Translations under genes and position numbers: made by a program
Shown here: positions 25,093 through 33,339 of the stretch, in pieces
Layout of the letters: each line of letters begins with the position of its first letter
Position numbering within the stretch: the stretch's first letter is position 1
The notes under the pieces: generated by a model
What the model saw: the letters and a program-made list of their open reading frames with translations, nothing else
What the model was told of the DNA's origin: nothing
The model's database searches: none
From: Actinomadura chibensis NBRC 106107
GTDB taxonomy: Bacteria; Actinomycetota; Actinomycetes; Streptosporangiales; Streptosporangiaceae
Direction of reading: 5' to 3'
Assembly (NCBI RefSeq): GCF_001552135.1
Contig: NZ_BCQP01000035.1
Location: 50,857-114,856, forward strand
DNA: 64,000 nucleotides

Positions 25093-25596
25093 ATGAGTTA
25101 TCCCCAGCAGGGGCAGGGCCAGCACCAGCAGCAGGCGGCCCACCAGGGCGGCTACGCGCCCGCCCCCCAGCAGCAGCAGGCCCCCGTCGCCGTCGGCACG
25201 GGCATCAACATGAAGCGCCGCAACCCCATCGGCGCCTGGCTAGGCCTGCCCATCATCACGCTCGGCATCTACGGCCTGGTGTGGTTCTTCAAGGTCCACA
25301 ACGAGCTGAGCGAGTACGACCGCCGCATCGACAACGCGGCCGTCAACGCGCTCCTGTCGATGCTGTTCGGCTTCATCACCCTCGGCATCTGGCCGCTGGT
25401 CATGTGGGTGAAGCTCGGCGGACGCATCGCCCAGGCGCAGCGCGCCGCCGGGCTCCAGCCGTCCTGCAGCGGCGGCATCGGCTTCCTGCTCGGCATCTTC
25501 GGCTTCGGCGTGCTCTACTACCAGATCCAGCTCAACAAGGTCGTCGACCGCTACGGCGACACCCCGGCCGGCCAGCAGGTCTCCCTGGTCGCCTGA
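25093..25596 (+). CDS. DUF4234 membrane protein
   Basis: A 167-residue protein with a Gln-rich cytoplasmic N-terminus (about residues 4-30), then a DUF4234 region: NPIGAWLGLPIITLGIYGLV with WFFKVHNELSEYD. Three transmembrane segments are visible (about residues 45-62, 93-111 and 128-145). The family is found in many actinomycetes without assigned function. The ribosome site AGGAGAG precedes the ATG. A strong terminator follows 45 bp downstream. Confidence 0.78.
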   Translation: MSYPQQGQGQHQQQAAHQGGYAPAPQQQQAPVAVGTGINMKRRNPIGAWLGLPIITLGIYGLVWFFKVHNELSEYDRRIDNAAVNALLSMLFGFITLGIWPLVMWVKLGGRIAQAQRAAGLQPSCSGGIGFLLGIFGFGVLYYQIQLNKVVDRYGDTPAGQQVSLVA

Positions 25597-25640
25597 TCCC
25601 CCCAGGGGCTACGGCCCTGGCCCCCGCTGAAGACCGCACA

Positions 25641-25675
25641 GAACCCCTCCGCGCGCACCCGTCGCGGAGGGGTTC
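25641..25675. terminator. Intrinsic terminator after the DUF4234 gene
   Basis: A perfect 13-bp stem, GAACCCCTCCGCG with its complement, across a nine-base loop, lies 45 bp past the stop and is followed by a T-containing tail. Confidence 0.8.
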
Positions 25676-25725
25676 TCGCGTTTCCGGGACCGGGTTCTGT
25701 CGGTGGCGGGAGGGAGAATCGCGGG

Positions 25726-27399
25726 GTGAGGGTCGCGGTCGTGGAGGACGGGCGGGGCGGGGGCGTGCTGCGGGCCCTCACCGAGGACGGCGCGGCGGAC
25801 GGGCCCGCGCACCGCGTCCCCGATCTCGTCGCGGCGATCGCGGAGCGGGAGCGGGACGGCGCGCCGCGCTGGGTGTGGGCGTCCACGGCGCGGCTGTACC
25901 CGCGGCTGCTGCGCGCGGGCGTGCGGGTCGCGCGCTGCCATGACCTGGAGCTGGTCGAGAGCCTCCTGCTCGGCCACGCCGGACGGTACGGGGAGCCCCG
26001 GTCGGTCCGGGCGGCGTGGGCGCGGCTGCGCGGGGAGCCGGTGCCGCCCGACCGCCCGCCCGCGGAGAAGGAGGCGCAGGCGTCCCTGTTCGAGGACGAC
26101 CGAGAACGGGACACCCCGGGCGACGACATCGAGCAGGTCGTCGCCGTGCACGCGGCGCAGCGCCGGGCGATGGCGGGGCTGGACGGGTTCGCGCTGCTCG
26201 CGGCGGCGGAGTCGGCCGGGGCGCTGGTGGCGGCGGAGCTGACGCACGACGGGCTGCCCTGGTCGGCGGACGAGCACGACGCGCTGCTCACCGAGCTGCT
26301 CGGGCCGCGTCCGTCCGGCGGGCTGCGGCCGCGCCGGCTGCAGGACCTCGCCGACCGGATCAGCGCGGCGTTCGGCCCCCGCACGCACGTGAACCCCGAC
26401 TCGCCGGCGCAGATCCTCAAGGCGTTCGCGGCGGCGGGCCTGCCGGTGCAGTCGACGCGGGCGCACGTCCTGAAGCGGCTCGACCATCCGGCGGTGCCGC
26501 TGCTGCTGGAGTACAAGGAGCTGGCGCGCCTCCACACGGCGCACGGGTGGGCGTGGCTCGACACGTGGGTCAGCGGCGGGCGGTTCCGTCCGGAGTACGT
26601 GGTCGGCGGCGTGGTGTCGGGGCGGTGGGCGACGAGCGGCGGCGGCGCGCTGCAGATCCCGCGCGTGCTGCGGCGGGCGGTCGTCGCCGACCCGGGCTGG
26701 TCGCTGGTCGTCGCGGACGCGGCCCAGCTCGAACCCCGGGTGCTGGCGGCGCTCGCGGGCGACCGCGCGTTCGCCGCCGCGGCCGCGCACGGCGACCTCT
26801 ACGCCGCGCTGTCGGACGCCTTCCGCGACTCCGGCGAGGTGAGCGCCCGCGACAAGGCGAAGATCGGCCTGCTGTCCGCGATGTACGGCGGGGGGACGGG
26901 CGAGGCGGTGCAGTTCCTCGCCGTCCTGAAGAGCCGGTTCCCCGCCGCGTTCGAGTACGTGGAGGCGGCGGCGCGGGCGGGGGAGAGCGGGCGGCTCGTC
27001 CGGTCCCGGCTGGGCCGGACGTGCCCGCCGCCGTCCGCCGGGTGGCGCGAGCTGACCTCGGCTGGCGACGACGACGGCCCCGGCCGCGGGACGGCGGCCC
27101 AGGCGCTGCGCAGCCGGGGCCGCTTCACCCGCAACTTCGTCGTCCAGGCGACCGCCGCCGACTGGGCGCTCGCCCTGCTCGGCTCGCTGCGCCGCCGCCT
27201 CACCGCCCTCGGCGAACCGCGCCTGGTGTTCTTCCAACACGACGAGGTCATCGTCCACACCCCCGAGCCCCTCGCCGAAGCCGTAACCGCCGCCATCCAC
27301 GCCGCAGCGGAAGAAGCGCGCCTCCTCCTGTTCGGCGACACCCCCGCCAGATTCCCCATGGAGATCGCCACCGTCCCCCGCTACTCCGACGCCAAGTAG
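25726..27399 (+). CDS. Family A DNA polymerase without 5' nuclease (exonuclease/polymerase protein)
   Basis: A 557-residue protein, much shorter than DNA polymerase I (about 900), resembling the actinomycete bifunctional 3'-5' exonuclease/DNA polymerase group. Motif A is VVADAAQLEPRVLAAL (Asp, Gln, Glu and Arg kept); motif B is RDKAKIGLLSAMYGGG, where the usual Phe (E. coli F762) is Leu; motif C is FFQHDEVIVHTP (HDE kept). No 5' nuclease domain is present, and the N-terminal 3'-5' exonuclease region shows no obvious DEDD set, so proofreading is uncertain. GTG 25726 follows GGGAGGGAG. A repair or translesion role is inferred from related proteins. Confidence 0.82.
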   Translation: MRVAVVEDGRGGGVLRALTEDGAADGPAHRVPDLVAAIAERERDGAPRWVWASTARLYPRLLRAGVRVARCHDLELVESLLLGHAGRYGEPRSVRAAWARLRGEPVPPDRPPAEKEAQASLFEDDRERDTPGDDIEQVVAVHAAQRRAMAGLDGFALLAAAESAGALVAAELTHDGLPWSADEHDALLTELLGPRPSGGLRPRRLQDLADRISAAFGPRTHVNPDSPAQILKAFAAAGLPVQSTRAHVLKRLDHPAVPLLLEYKELARLHTAHGWAWLDTWVSGGRFRPEYVVGGVVSGRWATSGGGALQIPRVLRRAVVADPGWSLVVADAAQLEPRVLAALAGDRAFAAAAAHGDLYAALSDAFRDSGEVSARDKAKIGLLSAMYGGGTGEAVQFLAVLKSRFPAAFEYVEAAARAGESGRLVRSRLGRTCPPPSAGWRELTSAGDDDGPGRGTAAQALRSRGRFTRNFVVQATAADWALALLGSLRRRLTALGEPRLVFFQHDEVIVHTPEPLAEAVTAAIHAAAEEARLLLFGDTPARFPMEIATVPRYSDAK

Positions 27400-27770
27400 T
27401 GCGGTTGCGTAGCAGTGACCGGACCGGGGTCGCTGGGCTGACCTGGCGGCGCACTTCCCCGGAGTTCCCGAAGAGATCACCTCTCTTCCCGGCCTCATGT
27501 GCACTCGATGTGCCCTGCCGGGAAGGCTTCGGGATGTGGTCAGCGCCAAGCTCCGCCGGACAGTTCGGCGGCGGCGAAGCCGCCCTCGGCGACACGGCGG
27601 GCGACCTCGTCCCATTCGCGGATCACGCGGCGCCTGTCGGGTGACCGGCCTGCCGGAGTACGCCGTGAACTGGCTGCTGCGCCACCCCACCCGCTGAGCC
27701 GGGGCGGCGCCGCCGGTCGACCCCGCCTCCGGCCGCGCCGCCCCTCCGACGAACGAGGGAAGGAACACCG
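27400..27770 (+). other. Gene-poor stretch, possible gene remnants
   Basis: No convincing complete gene. The minus strand holds a short open end (REWDEVARRVAEGGFAAAEL, around 27540-27620) that reads like the C-terminus of a protein without its beginning, and the plus strand ends one frame with VTGLPEYAVNWLLRHPTR. A 9-bp inverted repeat CTTCCCGGC/GCCGGGAAG (27485-27525) is present. Decayed remnants are possible but unproven. Confidence 0.35.
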
Positions 27771-28082
27771 ATGCCCCAGTCCTACGGGCGGTTGGACCCG
27801 CTGTACGACGCCGTTCGGGCCCGCGCGCCGCAGGTGGACGCCGCCTGCGTCCACACCACCCCGGAGACGCAGCCGGAGGGCGCCACGCCGACGACGTTCA
27901 TGCGCGTCGGCTACGGCCACATCGCCCCCCGCCGCGTCGTCTGGGACGACGACCTCGCCGAGTACCTGTGGGCCACCGGTCCGGACACCGGCGCCCGGCT
28001 CGGCAGCGACCCCGAGCAGGCCGCCGACCGCATCGCCCAGGCGCTCGGCGCGCCGCTCGCCACGGCCCCGGCAGCCGAGTGA
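27771..28082 (+). CDS. Hypothetical accessory protein
   Basis: A 103-residue soluble protein beginning MPQSYGRLDPLYDAVRARAP, with no family that I recognise. The central VGYGHIAPRRVVWDDDLAEY has a mix of aromatic and acidic residues, and a C-terminal helix follows (PEQAADRIAQALGAPL). GGGAAGGA lies eight bases before ATG 27771. Its stop overlaps the start of the next gene (TGATG), so the two are translated as a pair. The neighbourhood is gene-poor and the proteins look accessory rather than core. Confidence 0.6.
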   Translation: MPQSYGRLDPLYDAVRARAPQVDAACVHTTPETQPEGATPTTFMRVGYGHIAPRRVVWDDDLAEYLWATGPDTGARLGSDPEQAADRIAQALGAPLATAPAAE

Positions 28083-28486
28083 TGGCCTGGTGCTGCAGCT
28101 CCACCCCGAGCTACCCCCAGTGCTACTGCTCGGCGGGCTGCGACGCCTGCTGCTGCGACGGCGAGCACCTCGCCCGACTCACCGCCGCCGGAGGCATTGG
28201 CATGGTGTTCGGTCCCGCCGAGCGGCTCGACGCGGCCGTCCGGCGTATCGCCCCGCAGGTCTCGGTCGCCTGTGTGTGCGACGAGGAGGCCGGGTTGACC
28301 CGCGTGCACGTCATCTACTGCAACCGGGGGCCGCTGGTTCTCGGCTGGGACGGGCACAGCTACCGGCGCTGGACGTCCGACGACGGCTATGGCGCGATCC
28401 TGCCGTCCGACCCCGAGGACGCCGCCGAGATGCTCGGCGCCCGGGTCCGGATCGCCACCCGTAGTCCCAGGGACTCCGCGGCCTAG
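28082..28486 (+). CDS. Small protein with cysteine-packed N-terminus
   Basis: A 134-residue protein coupled to the previous gene by a TGATG overlap. Its first 26 residues, MAWCCSSTPSYPQCYCSAGC followed by DACCCDG, contain nine cysteines, a density suggesting a metal cluster or metallothionein-like site. The rest is an ordinary folded domain (HVIYCNRGPLVLGWDGHSYR and GYGAILPSDPEDAAEML). I do not recognise the family. The pair may be a two-component accessory unit; the partner has only one Cys. No signal peptide is evident, so a cytoplasmic metal-binding role is the simplest inference. Confidence 0.55.
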   Translation: MAWCCSSTPSYPQCYCSAGCDACCCDGEHLARLTAAGGIGMVFGPAERLDAAVRRIAPQVSVACVCDEEAGLTRVHVIYCNRGPLVLGWDGHSYRRWTSDDGYGAILPSDPEDAAEMLGARVRIATRSPRDSAA

Positions 28487-28596
28487 GTCAACTGGCGCGC
28501 GCCTGGGCCGCGGGCTCGGACCGCTCCGCTCGCTTTTCGAGGAGAGCGGGGCGGCCCCGTGCCGGAGGTCCGCAGACGGGCCGGGCGTGCGTTGAA

Positions 28597-28636
28597 ACGC
28601 CCCGTCCTCCCCACCGGAGCGGGGAGGACGGGGCGT
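28597..28636. terminator. Bidirectional intrinsic terminator
   Basis: A perfect 16-bp stem (28597-28612 with 28621-28636) with an eight-base loop. On the minus strand it is followed by TTTCAAC. It lies between the cysteine-rich gene and the convergent secreted-protein gene. Confidence 0.8.
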
Positions 28637-28639
28637 CGG

Positions 28640-29002
28640 TCAGCCCAAGGCCTGGAAGCAGCGGAAGGCGCCGCGAGCGGTACTGCCTGGGTTGATCACG
28701 GTGGGCGGGTAGCTGGTGCAGTTTCGGTCGGGGTAGGCCCGGACGACCTTGTCGGTCCGGTTGTCGATCTGCTCCGCTACACGGAGGTTGCCGCCGGCAT
28801 CGGTCGTGTTGTACCGGATCCAGCCTCGCGGGTTGGTGACCTGTCCGTAGTCGAACTGCGCCGCGACCGGATCACGGTTGGGGAAGTGGTAGGTGACCGT
28901 GCCGGTCGCGGCGTGCGCGGCGGTCGGCGTGGCCAGGGGCAGGGACGCGGTGATCGCGAGCGCGGCCAGGGTGGCACCGGTGCGTCGGGTGATGGCTGGC
29001 AT
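28640..29002 (-). CDS. Small secreted protein
   Basis: A 120-residue protein with a classical signal peptide: MPAITRRTGATLAALAITAS, hydrophobic core, and an AHA-A cleavage site near residue 31 (PTAAHAATG). The mature part (about 88 residues) has TVTYHFPNRDPVAAQFDYG and two cysteines (RNCTSY and FRCFQALG) that could form a disulfide. No family recognised. AGGAG precedes the ATG at seven bases. A long A/T-richer upstream region (29003-29240) gives room for a regulated promoter. Probable role outside the cell is unknown. Confidence 0.75.
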   Translation of the reverse strand: MPAITRRTGATLAALAITASLPLATPTAAHAATGTVTYHFPNRDPVAAQFDYGQVTNPRGWIRYNTTDAGGNLRVAEQIDNRTDKVVRAYPDRNCTSYPPTVINPGSTARGAFRCFQALG

Positions 29003-29240
29003 GGAAGCTCCTAGAAAGACTCGATAGCGGAGAACATCACCAACCGTAACTATGTGCCATTACTCAATCACAGTACGTGAACGGTGTTGGTTTCTTTGCC
29101 GCGTGGCGCCTACGCCAGCGTTTTAATCCCGCTCCCACTGCCTGCACCGTGAGTGAACCCGCCGCGGACGCGACGAAACGGCCCGCGTCTCGGCGGTGCC
29201 CCTTGGCACTGGAGGTCTGGGGTCTCCGTCCATTGGATTT

Positions 29241-29930
29241 CTACTCGGACGTCAAGTAGTGGGCGGACAGGGCGCGGATCGTGTTGGCGGCGGCGAAGGC
29301 GTGGCCGCGGGCGTTGAGGTGCAGGTTGTCGGTGCTGTAGATGCCCGGGTCGGCGGCGACCGGATGGTCGTACGGGTTGGCGACGTGGCAGCAGCCGTGC
29401 TCGGCGGCGACCCCGGCGGCGATGTCGTTCAGCTGCCGCGTCCGGGCGGACATGACCTCGCGGTAGCGGACGGGGCCGAGCCCCGCGACGGTGATGTCGA
29501 GCAGGCCGATCGTGACCACGTCGGCGCCGGTGGCGCGCAGCGCCGACACGATCGCGGTCAGCTCGCGCCGCACCTCGTCCGCGTCGAAGTGCGGGCGGAG
29601 CATGTCGTTGCCGCCCGCCGCGACGATCGCGAGGTCGGGGCCGAAGTCGAGCGCGGGGCCGAGCTGCTCCTCAGTGACCTGCGCGGCGACGCGGTCGCGG
29701 CGGCCGAGGTTCCGCGCGGCGAGGCCCGGCGTCGCGGCGCGCAGCGCCTCCTCGACTCGGTCGGCCCACGAGAGGTCGCGGTAGCCGGGGACGGGTTCGC
29801 GGACGCCCTCGGCGACGCTGTCCCCGAGCGTCGCCATCCGCGTCCAGGGCGCGCCCGCGAGCAGCGCGGCGGCGTCGGCGGCGGGCAGGACGGCGGGATC
29901 CGTCCACTCGGACAGGCTCGTAGCGGGCAT
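29241..29930 (-). CDS. SGNH/GDSL family hydrolase (first copy)
   Basis: A 229-residue SGNH hydrolase: the nucleophile block ATLGDSVAEGV (Ser near residue 37), the oxyanion Asn in AAGGNDMLRPHF, and the catalytic Asp/His in STDNLHLNARGHAFAAANTI. It is an esterase or lipase of unknown substrate with no signal peptide. It is transcribed 11 bp after the MFS exporter gene, with AGGAG inside that gap, so the two form an operon. A second, similar hydrolase lies at 44284. It may modify or deacetylate the compound handled by the exporter, which is inference. Confidence 0.85.
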   Translation of the reverse strand: MPATSLSEWTDPAVLPAADAAALLAGAPWTRMATLGDSVAEGVREPVPGYRDLSWADRVEEALRAATPGLAARNLGRRDRVAAQVTEEQLGPALDFGPDLAIVAAGGNDMLRPHFDADEVRRELTAIVSALRATGADVVTIGLLDITVAGLGPVRYREVMSARTRQLNDIAAGVAAEHGCCHVANPYDHPVAADPGIYSTDNLHLNARGHAFAAANTIRALSAHYLTSE

Positions 29931-29941
29931 GTCGGCTCCTT

Positions 29942-31327
29942 TCAGGACGCGGCGCGCCGCAGGGACAGGGGCAGCCCGGCGAGGGCGGCGCCGCCCGCGG
30001 CGAGGGTGCAGAACAGGTAGACGTCGGTGTAGTCGCCGTGCGCGGCCCGCGCCGGGAGCAGCGCGGCGAGGACGGCGATGCCGAGCGCGCCGCCGAGCTG
30101 GCGGGCCGTCGTGTTGAGGCCGGTGGCCCCGGCGAACCGCAGCGGGTCGACCGACAGCGCGGCGGCGGACGCGGTGCCGGTGGTGACCATCCCCATGCCG
30201 GTCCCGACGAGCAGGCCGACGGGGAGCCAGAACGTGGCGAAGTGCGGCTCGGACGGCAGCGCGGCGATCGTCCAGACCCCGCCCGCGACCATGATCAGTG
30301 CGCCGCCGGTCACCGCCGGGCGGACGCCGATCCGGCCGGTCAGCCGTCCCATGAGCACGGCGGCCGCGGTGGCGGTGAACGCGCCGGGCGTGGAGGCGAG
30401 GCCCGCCTTGAGCACCGAGTAGTCCCACTTGTCGGTCAGGTAGAGGACGCCGAGCAGGAGCCAGCAGTAGAGGGCCGTCCCGTAGAGGAAGGAGGCGGCG
30501 TTGGCGAGGGCGAACCGGTGGCTGCGCCACAGCGAGATCTCCAGGGCGGGCACCGGGTGCCGCGCCGACCGCCACAGCGCGAGCCCGACGACGGCGGCGC
30601 CGCCGAGCAGCAGGGCGAGGGTGCGGGCGTCCGTCCAGGACCAGTCCCGGGTCTGGGTGACGCCGAGCGCGACGGCGCCGACGCCGCCGCCGAGCAGGAC
30701 GGTGCCGAGCAGGTCAGGCAGCCGTCCCGTGCCGCCCTCGGCGCGCGGCAGGCGGAGCGCGGCGCCGAGCAGCGCGAGGCCGACCGGCACGTTGATGACG
30801 AACAGCGACCGCCAGCCGAACTGGTCGACGAGCACGCCGCCGAGGCTCGGGCCGATCGCGGCGGCGAACGCGCCCGCCGCGCTCCACAGCCCGATGGCGC
30901 CCGCGCGGCGCTCGGGCGGGGTGTCGCGCAGCAGCAGCGCGAGCGACGCGGGGATCATCGCGGCCGCGGCGGCGCCCTGGACGGCGCGCGTCCCGAGCAG
31001 CACGGGCACGGTCGGCGCGAGCGCGCAGGCGAGCGAGGCCAGCGTGAACAGCCCGATGCCCCACCGGTAGAGGGCGCGCCGCCCGACCAGGTCGGCGAGC
31101 CGCCCGGCGGGCGCGAGCAGCGCGGCGAACAGCACCGCGTAGAGCGTGATCATCCAGGTCAGCCCGGACAGCGAGGCGGCCGGGAAGTCGGCGTGCAGGT
31201 CGGGGACGGCCAGGTTCGCGACGGTGGCGTCGAGCATGGCGAGGAACGTCGCCCCGGCCGCGAGCCAGGGGACGTCGCGCCGCGCGCGGGCCGCGGCGGG
31301 CGCCGCGGCGGTCTGGACGGACGACAT
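29942..31327 (-). CDS. MFS drug exporter, DHA2 (EmrB/QacA) type
   Basis: A 461-residue multi-pass permease of the DHA2 family. The N-terminal VPWLAAGATFLAMLDATVAN with LAVPDLHADF and the GRLADLVGRRALYRWGIGLF motif (motif A-like) are characteristic; RAVQGAAAAAMIPASLALL is motif C-like. It would export small molecules by proton antiport. Starts at ATG 31327 with GGAGG upstream. It is divergent from a TetR gene with two copies of an operator-like motif between them, a classic exporter-plus-repressor arrangement. Confidence 0.9.
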   Translation of the reverse strand: MSSVQTAAAPAAARARRDVPWLAAGATFLAMLDATVANLAVPDLHADFPAASLSGLTWMITLYAVLFAALLAPAGRLADLVGRRALYRWGIGLFTLASLACALAPTVPVLLGTRAVQGAAAAAMIPASLALLLRDTPPERRAGAIGLWSAAGAFAAAIGPSLGGVLVDQFGWRSLFVINVPVGLALLGAALRLPRAEGGTGRLPDLLGTVLLGGGVGAVALGVTQTRDWSWTDARTLALLLGGAAVVGLALWRSARHPVPALEISLWRSHRFALANAASFLYGTALYCWLLLGVLYLTDKWDYSVLKAGLASTPGAFTATAAAVLMGRLTGRIGVRPAVTGGALIMVAGGVWTIAALPSEPHFATFWLPVGLLVGTGMGMVTTGTASAAALSVDPLRFAGATGLNTTARQLGGALGIAVLAALLPARAAHGDYTDVYLFCTLAAGGAALAGLPLSLRRAAS

Positions 31328-31351
31328 CGGAGGAGCCTCCAAGAAAAATAA

Positions 31352-31363
31352 ACGAACGGTCGT
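31352..31363. promoter_or_regulatory. Operator copy 1 for the TetR/MFS pair
   Basis: ACGAACGGTCGT, an inverted repeat of ACGA and TCGT around a four-base centre, lies in the 5' leader just upstream of the MFS ribosome site. An identical copy lies 65 bp away. Confidence 0.6.
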
Positions 31364-31416
31364 ACACTCTTCCGTCCGAGGCCCTCCCGTCAAGGGGGTT
31401 CCCGCGTTGACTTTGT

Positions 31417-31428
31417 ACGAACGGTCGT
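31417..31428. promoter_or_regulatory. Operator copy 2 for the TetR/MFS pair
   Basis: The same ACGAACGGTCGT, flanked as TGTACGA...TCGTGCA. It lies between the TTGACT -35 (31407-31412) and the likely -10 of the TetR gene, so binding would cause autorepression. The 65-bp spacing puts both sites near the same helix face. Confidence 0.65.
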
Positions 31429-31442
31429 GCAGATTATTGGGT

Positions 31443-32057
31443 GTGAGCACCGACGGACGGCTTCTCAAGGGCGCGCAGACGCGCTCCGCCATCCTGTCCC
31501 GCGCCGCCGACATCGCGTCCGCGGAGGGCCTGGAGGGCCTGTCGATCGGACGGCTCGCCACCGAGCTGCGGATCAGCAAGAGCGGCGTCTTCACGCACTT
31601 CGGCTCCAAGGAGGAGTTGCAGCTCGCGACCGTCCGCAAGGCCGTCGAGCTGTACCGGGAGCACGTGATCCAGCCCGCGCTCGACGTGCCTCCCGGCCTC
31701 GGGCGGGTCCGCGCGCTGCTCGCCGCGTGGCAGCGCTACCAGCGCGAGCCGGTCTTCCCCGGCGGCTGCTTCTTCCACTCGACGATGGCCGAGTTCGACG
31801 CGCGGCCCGGCCGCGTCCGCGACGCGATCGCGACCTCGCAGCGCGACTGGCGCGGCTTCCTGGAGCGCTGCCTGCGCGAAGCGCGCGAGCTCGGCGAGAT
31901 CGACGCGGCCGCCGACATCGCCCAGCTCGCCTTCGAGCTGGACGCGGTCTGCCGCGCCGGAGCGGCCCACGCCCTGCTGCACGACGACCCGTCCCAGTTC
32001 GACCGGGGCGCCCGCGCGGCCGAGGCGCGCCTCGCGGCCGTGTCCGTCAACGCTTGA
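31443..32057 (+). CDS. TetR family repressor divergent from the MFS exporter
   Basis: A 204-residue TetR protein with the N-terminal helix-turn-helix GLSIGRLATELRISKSGVFT followed by HFGSKEELQL (about residues 34-62), and a TetR_C domain with PVFPGGCFFHSTMAEFDARP. It probably represses itself and the exporter via the two operator copies. GTG 31443 is chosen; a TTGACT at 31407-31412 with an A/T-rich -10 (AGATTA) places the transcript start near the GTG, so it may be leaderless. Its 3' end overlaps the convergent FAD monooxygenase by 11 bp. Confidence 0.87.
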   Translation: MSTDGRLLKGAQTRSAILSRAADIASAEGLEGLSIGRLATELRISKSGVFTHFGSKEELQLATVRKAVELYREHVIQPALDVPPGLGRVRALLAAWQRYQREPVFPGGCFFHSTMAEFDARPGRVRDAIATSQRDWRGFLERCLREARELGEIDAAADIAQLAFELDAVCRAGAAHALLHDDPSQFDRGARAAEARLAAVSVNA

Positions 32058-33312
32058 CGGAGTAGGACGGCCGCGTGTTCAGCGCCTCGGCGTCGTCGAA
32101 CGACGTCCGCCGGTACGCGCCGGTGATCGTGCGCAGCTCCTCCGGGGTCAGGACGTCCTCGATCTTGTCGAAGCCGTCCGGGGCGCGCTCGCCCACGGCG
32201 TGCAGGACGCGGTCCGCGGGCATGTCGCGGCAGGCCAGCACGATCGCGTTGACCGGTTCGCGGCGCGCCCGCTCGTAGCCGAGCAGCCCCTCCGCCGGGT
32301 CGGCGGCCTTCGCCAGCTCGTGCGCGAGGACGCGCGCGTCCAGCACGGCCTGCGACCCGCCGTTCGACCCGATCGGGTACATCGGGTGGGCGGCGTCGCC
32401 GAGGAGGGTGACGCGGCCGGACGTCCAGCGGTCGAGCGGGTCCCGGTCGACCATCGGGTACTCCAGGATCTCCGCCGTGCGGGACAGCATGGCCGGGACG
32501 TCGAGCCAGTCGAACGTCCAGTCCGCGTAGTGGGGGAGGACGTCCTCCAGGCGGCCGGTGCGGTTCCAGTCGGCGGTCTGGCCGAGCGGGGCGCCGGAGG
32601 GGAGCCTGACCTCGGCGACCCAGTTCAGCAGGGCCCGTCCCGCGCGCTCCGCCTGGATGGAGATCGGGTACACGACGAGCTTGCTGGCGGTGTTGCTGCC
32701 CGCGACGGCGAGCGTCCGCCCGGACAGGAACGGCTCGCCCTCGGTGACGCCGCGCCACATCCGGATGCCGTTCCACAGCGGCGGCGGCTCGTCCGGGTTC
32801 AGCTGGGCGCGGACGGTCGAGTGCAGCCCGTCCGCCCCGACCAGCACGTCGGCGTCGACGGTCTCGGCGGTGCCGGACGCGCGGTCGAGCAGCCGCGCCC
32901 GCACCCGCGACCCGTCCTGCTCGAAGCCCTCGAACAGCGTGCCCGCGCGGACGGCGCCCGCGCCGAGCCGCGCCCGGACCGCGTCGAGCAGCGCCATCTG
33001 CAGCTCGCCCCGGTGGATCGAGTACTGCGGCCAGTCGTAGCCGAGCGCGCGGCCGCGCGGCTCGCCCCAGATCCGCCCGCCGTGCCGGTCGAAGTGGACC
33101 ATCTCGGCCGTCGGGACGCCGAGTTCGGCGAGGGCGCCGCCGAGCCCCAGCTCGGTGAGCTCCCGGACGGCGTGCGGCAGCAGGTTGATGCCGACGCCGA
33201 GCGGCCGTAACCGCGCCGCCGACTCGACGACGAGCGTCTCCACGCCCGCCTCGTGCAGGCTCAGTGCGGCGGTGAGCCCGCCGATCCCCGCGCCGACGAT
33301 GACCACGCGCAT
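32047..33312 (-). CDS. FAD-dependent aromatic hydroxylase (monooxygenase)
   Basis: A 421-residue flavoprotein of the p-hydroxybenzoate hydroxylase-like group. The FAD dinucleotide fold is MRVVIVGAGIGGLTAALSLH (residues 1-20), DVLVGADGLHSTVRAQLN is the DG motif, and VTLLGDAAHPMYPIGSNGGS is the GD motif (about residues 297-316). It inserts oxygen into an aromatic ring using NAD(P)H. It is the last gene of the importer/decarboxylase unit, 28 bp after the ATPase gene. It starts at ATG 33312. Substrate could be a benzoate or aniline-type compound; this is inference. Confidence 0.83.
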   Translation of the reverse strand: MRVVIVGAGIGGLTAALSLHEAGVETLVVESAARLRPLGVGINLLPHAVRELTELGLGGALAELGVPTAEMVHFDRHGGRIWGEPRGRALGYDWPQYSIHRGELQMALLDAVRARLGAGAVRAGTLFEGFEQDGSRVRARLLDRASGTAETVDADVLVGADGLHSTVRAQLNPDEPPPLWNGIRMWRGVTEGEPFLSGRTLAVAGSNTASKLVVYPISIQAERAGRALLNWVAEVRLPSGAPLGQTADWNRTGRLEDVLPHYADWTFDWLDVPAMLSRTAEILEYPMVDRDPLDRWTSGRVTLLGDAAHPMYPIGSNGGSQAVLDARVLAHELAKAADPAEGLLGYERARREPVNAIVLACRDMPADRVLHAVGERAPDGFDKIEDVLTPEELRTITGAYRRTSFDDAEALNTRPSYSVKR

Positions 33313-33339
33313 GAAACGCCCCCTTCGTTCCAGCCTGTC

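Noticed and set aside
27400..28486. Integrative element or insertion sequence
   Set aside because: No integrase, transposase, attachment-site repeat or tRNA found; only gene-poor DNA and small unknown genes.
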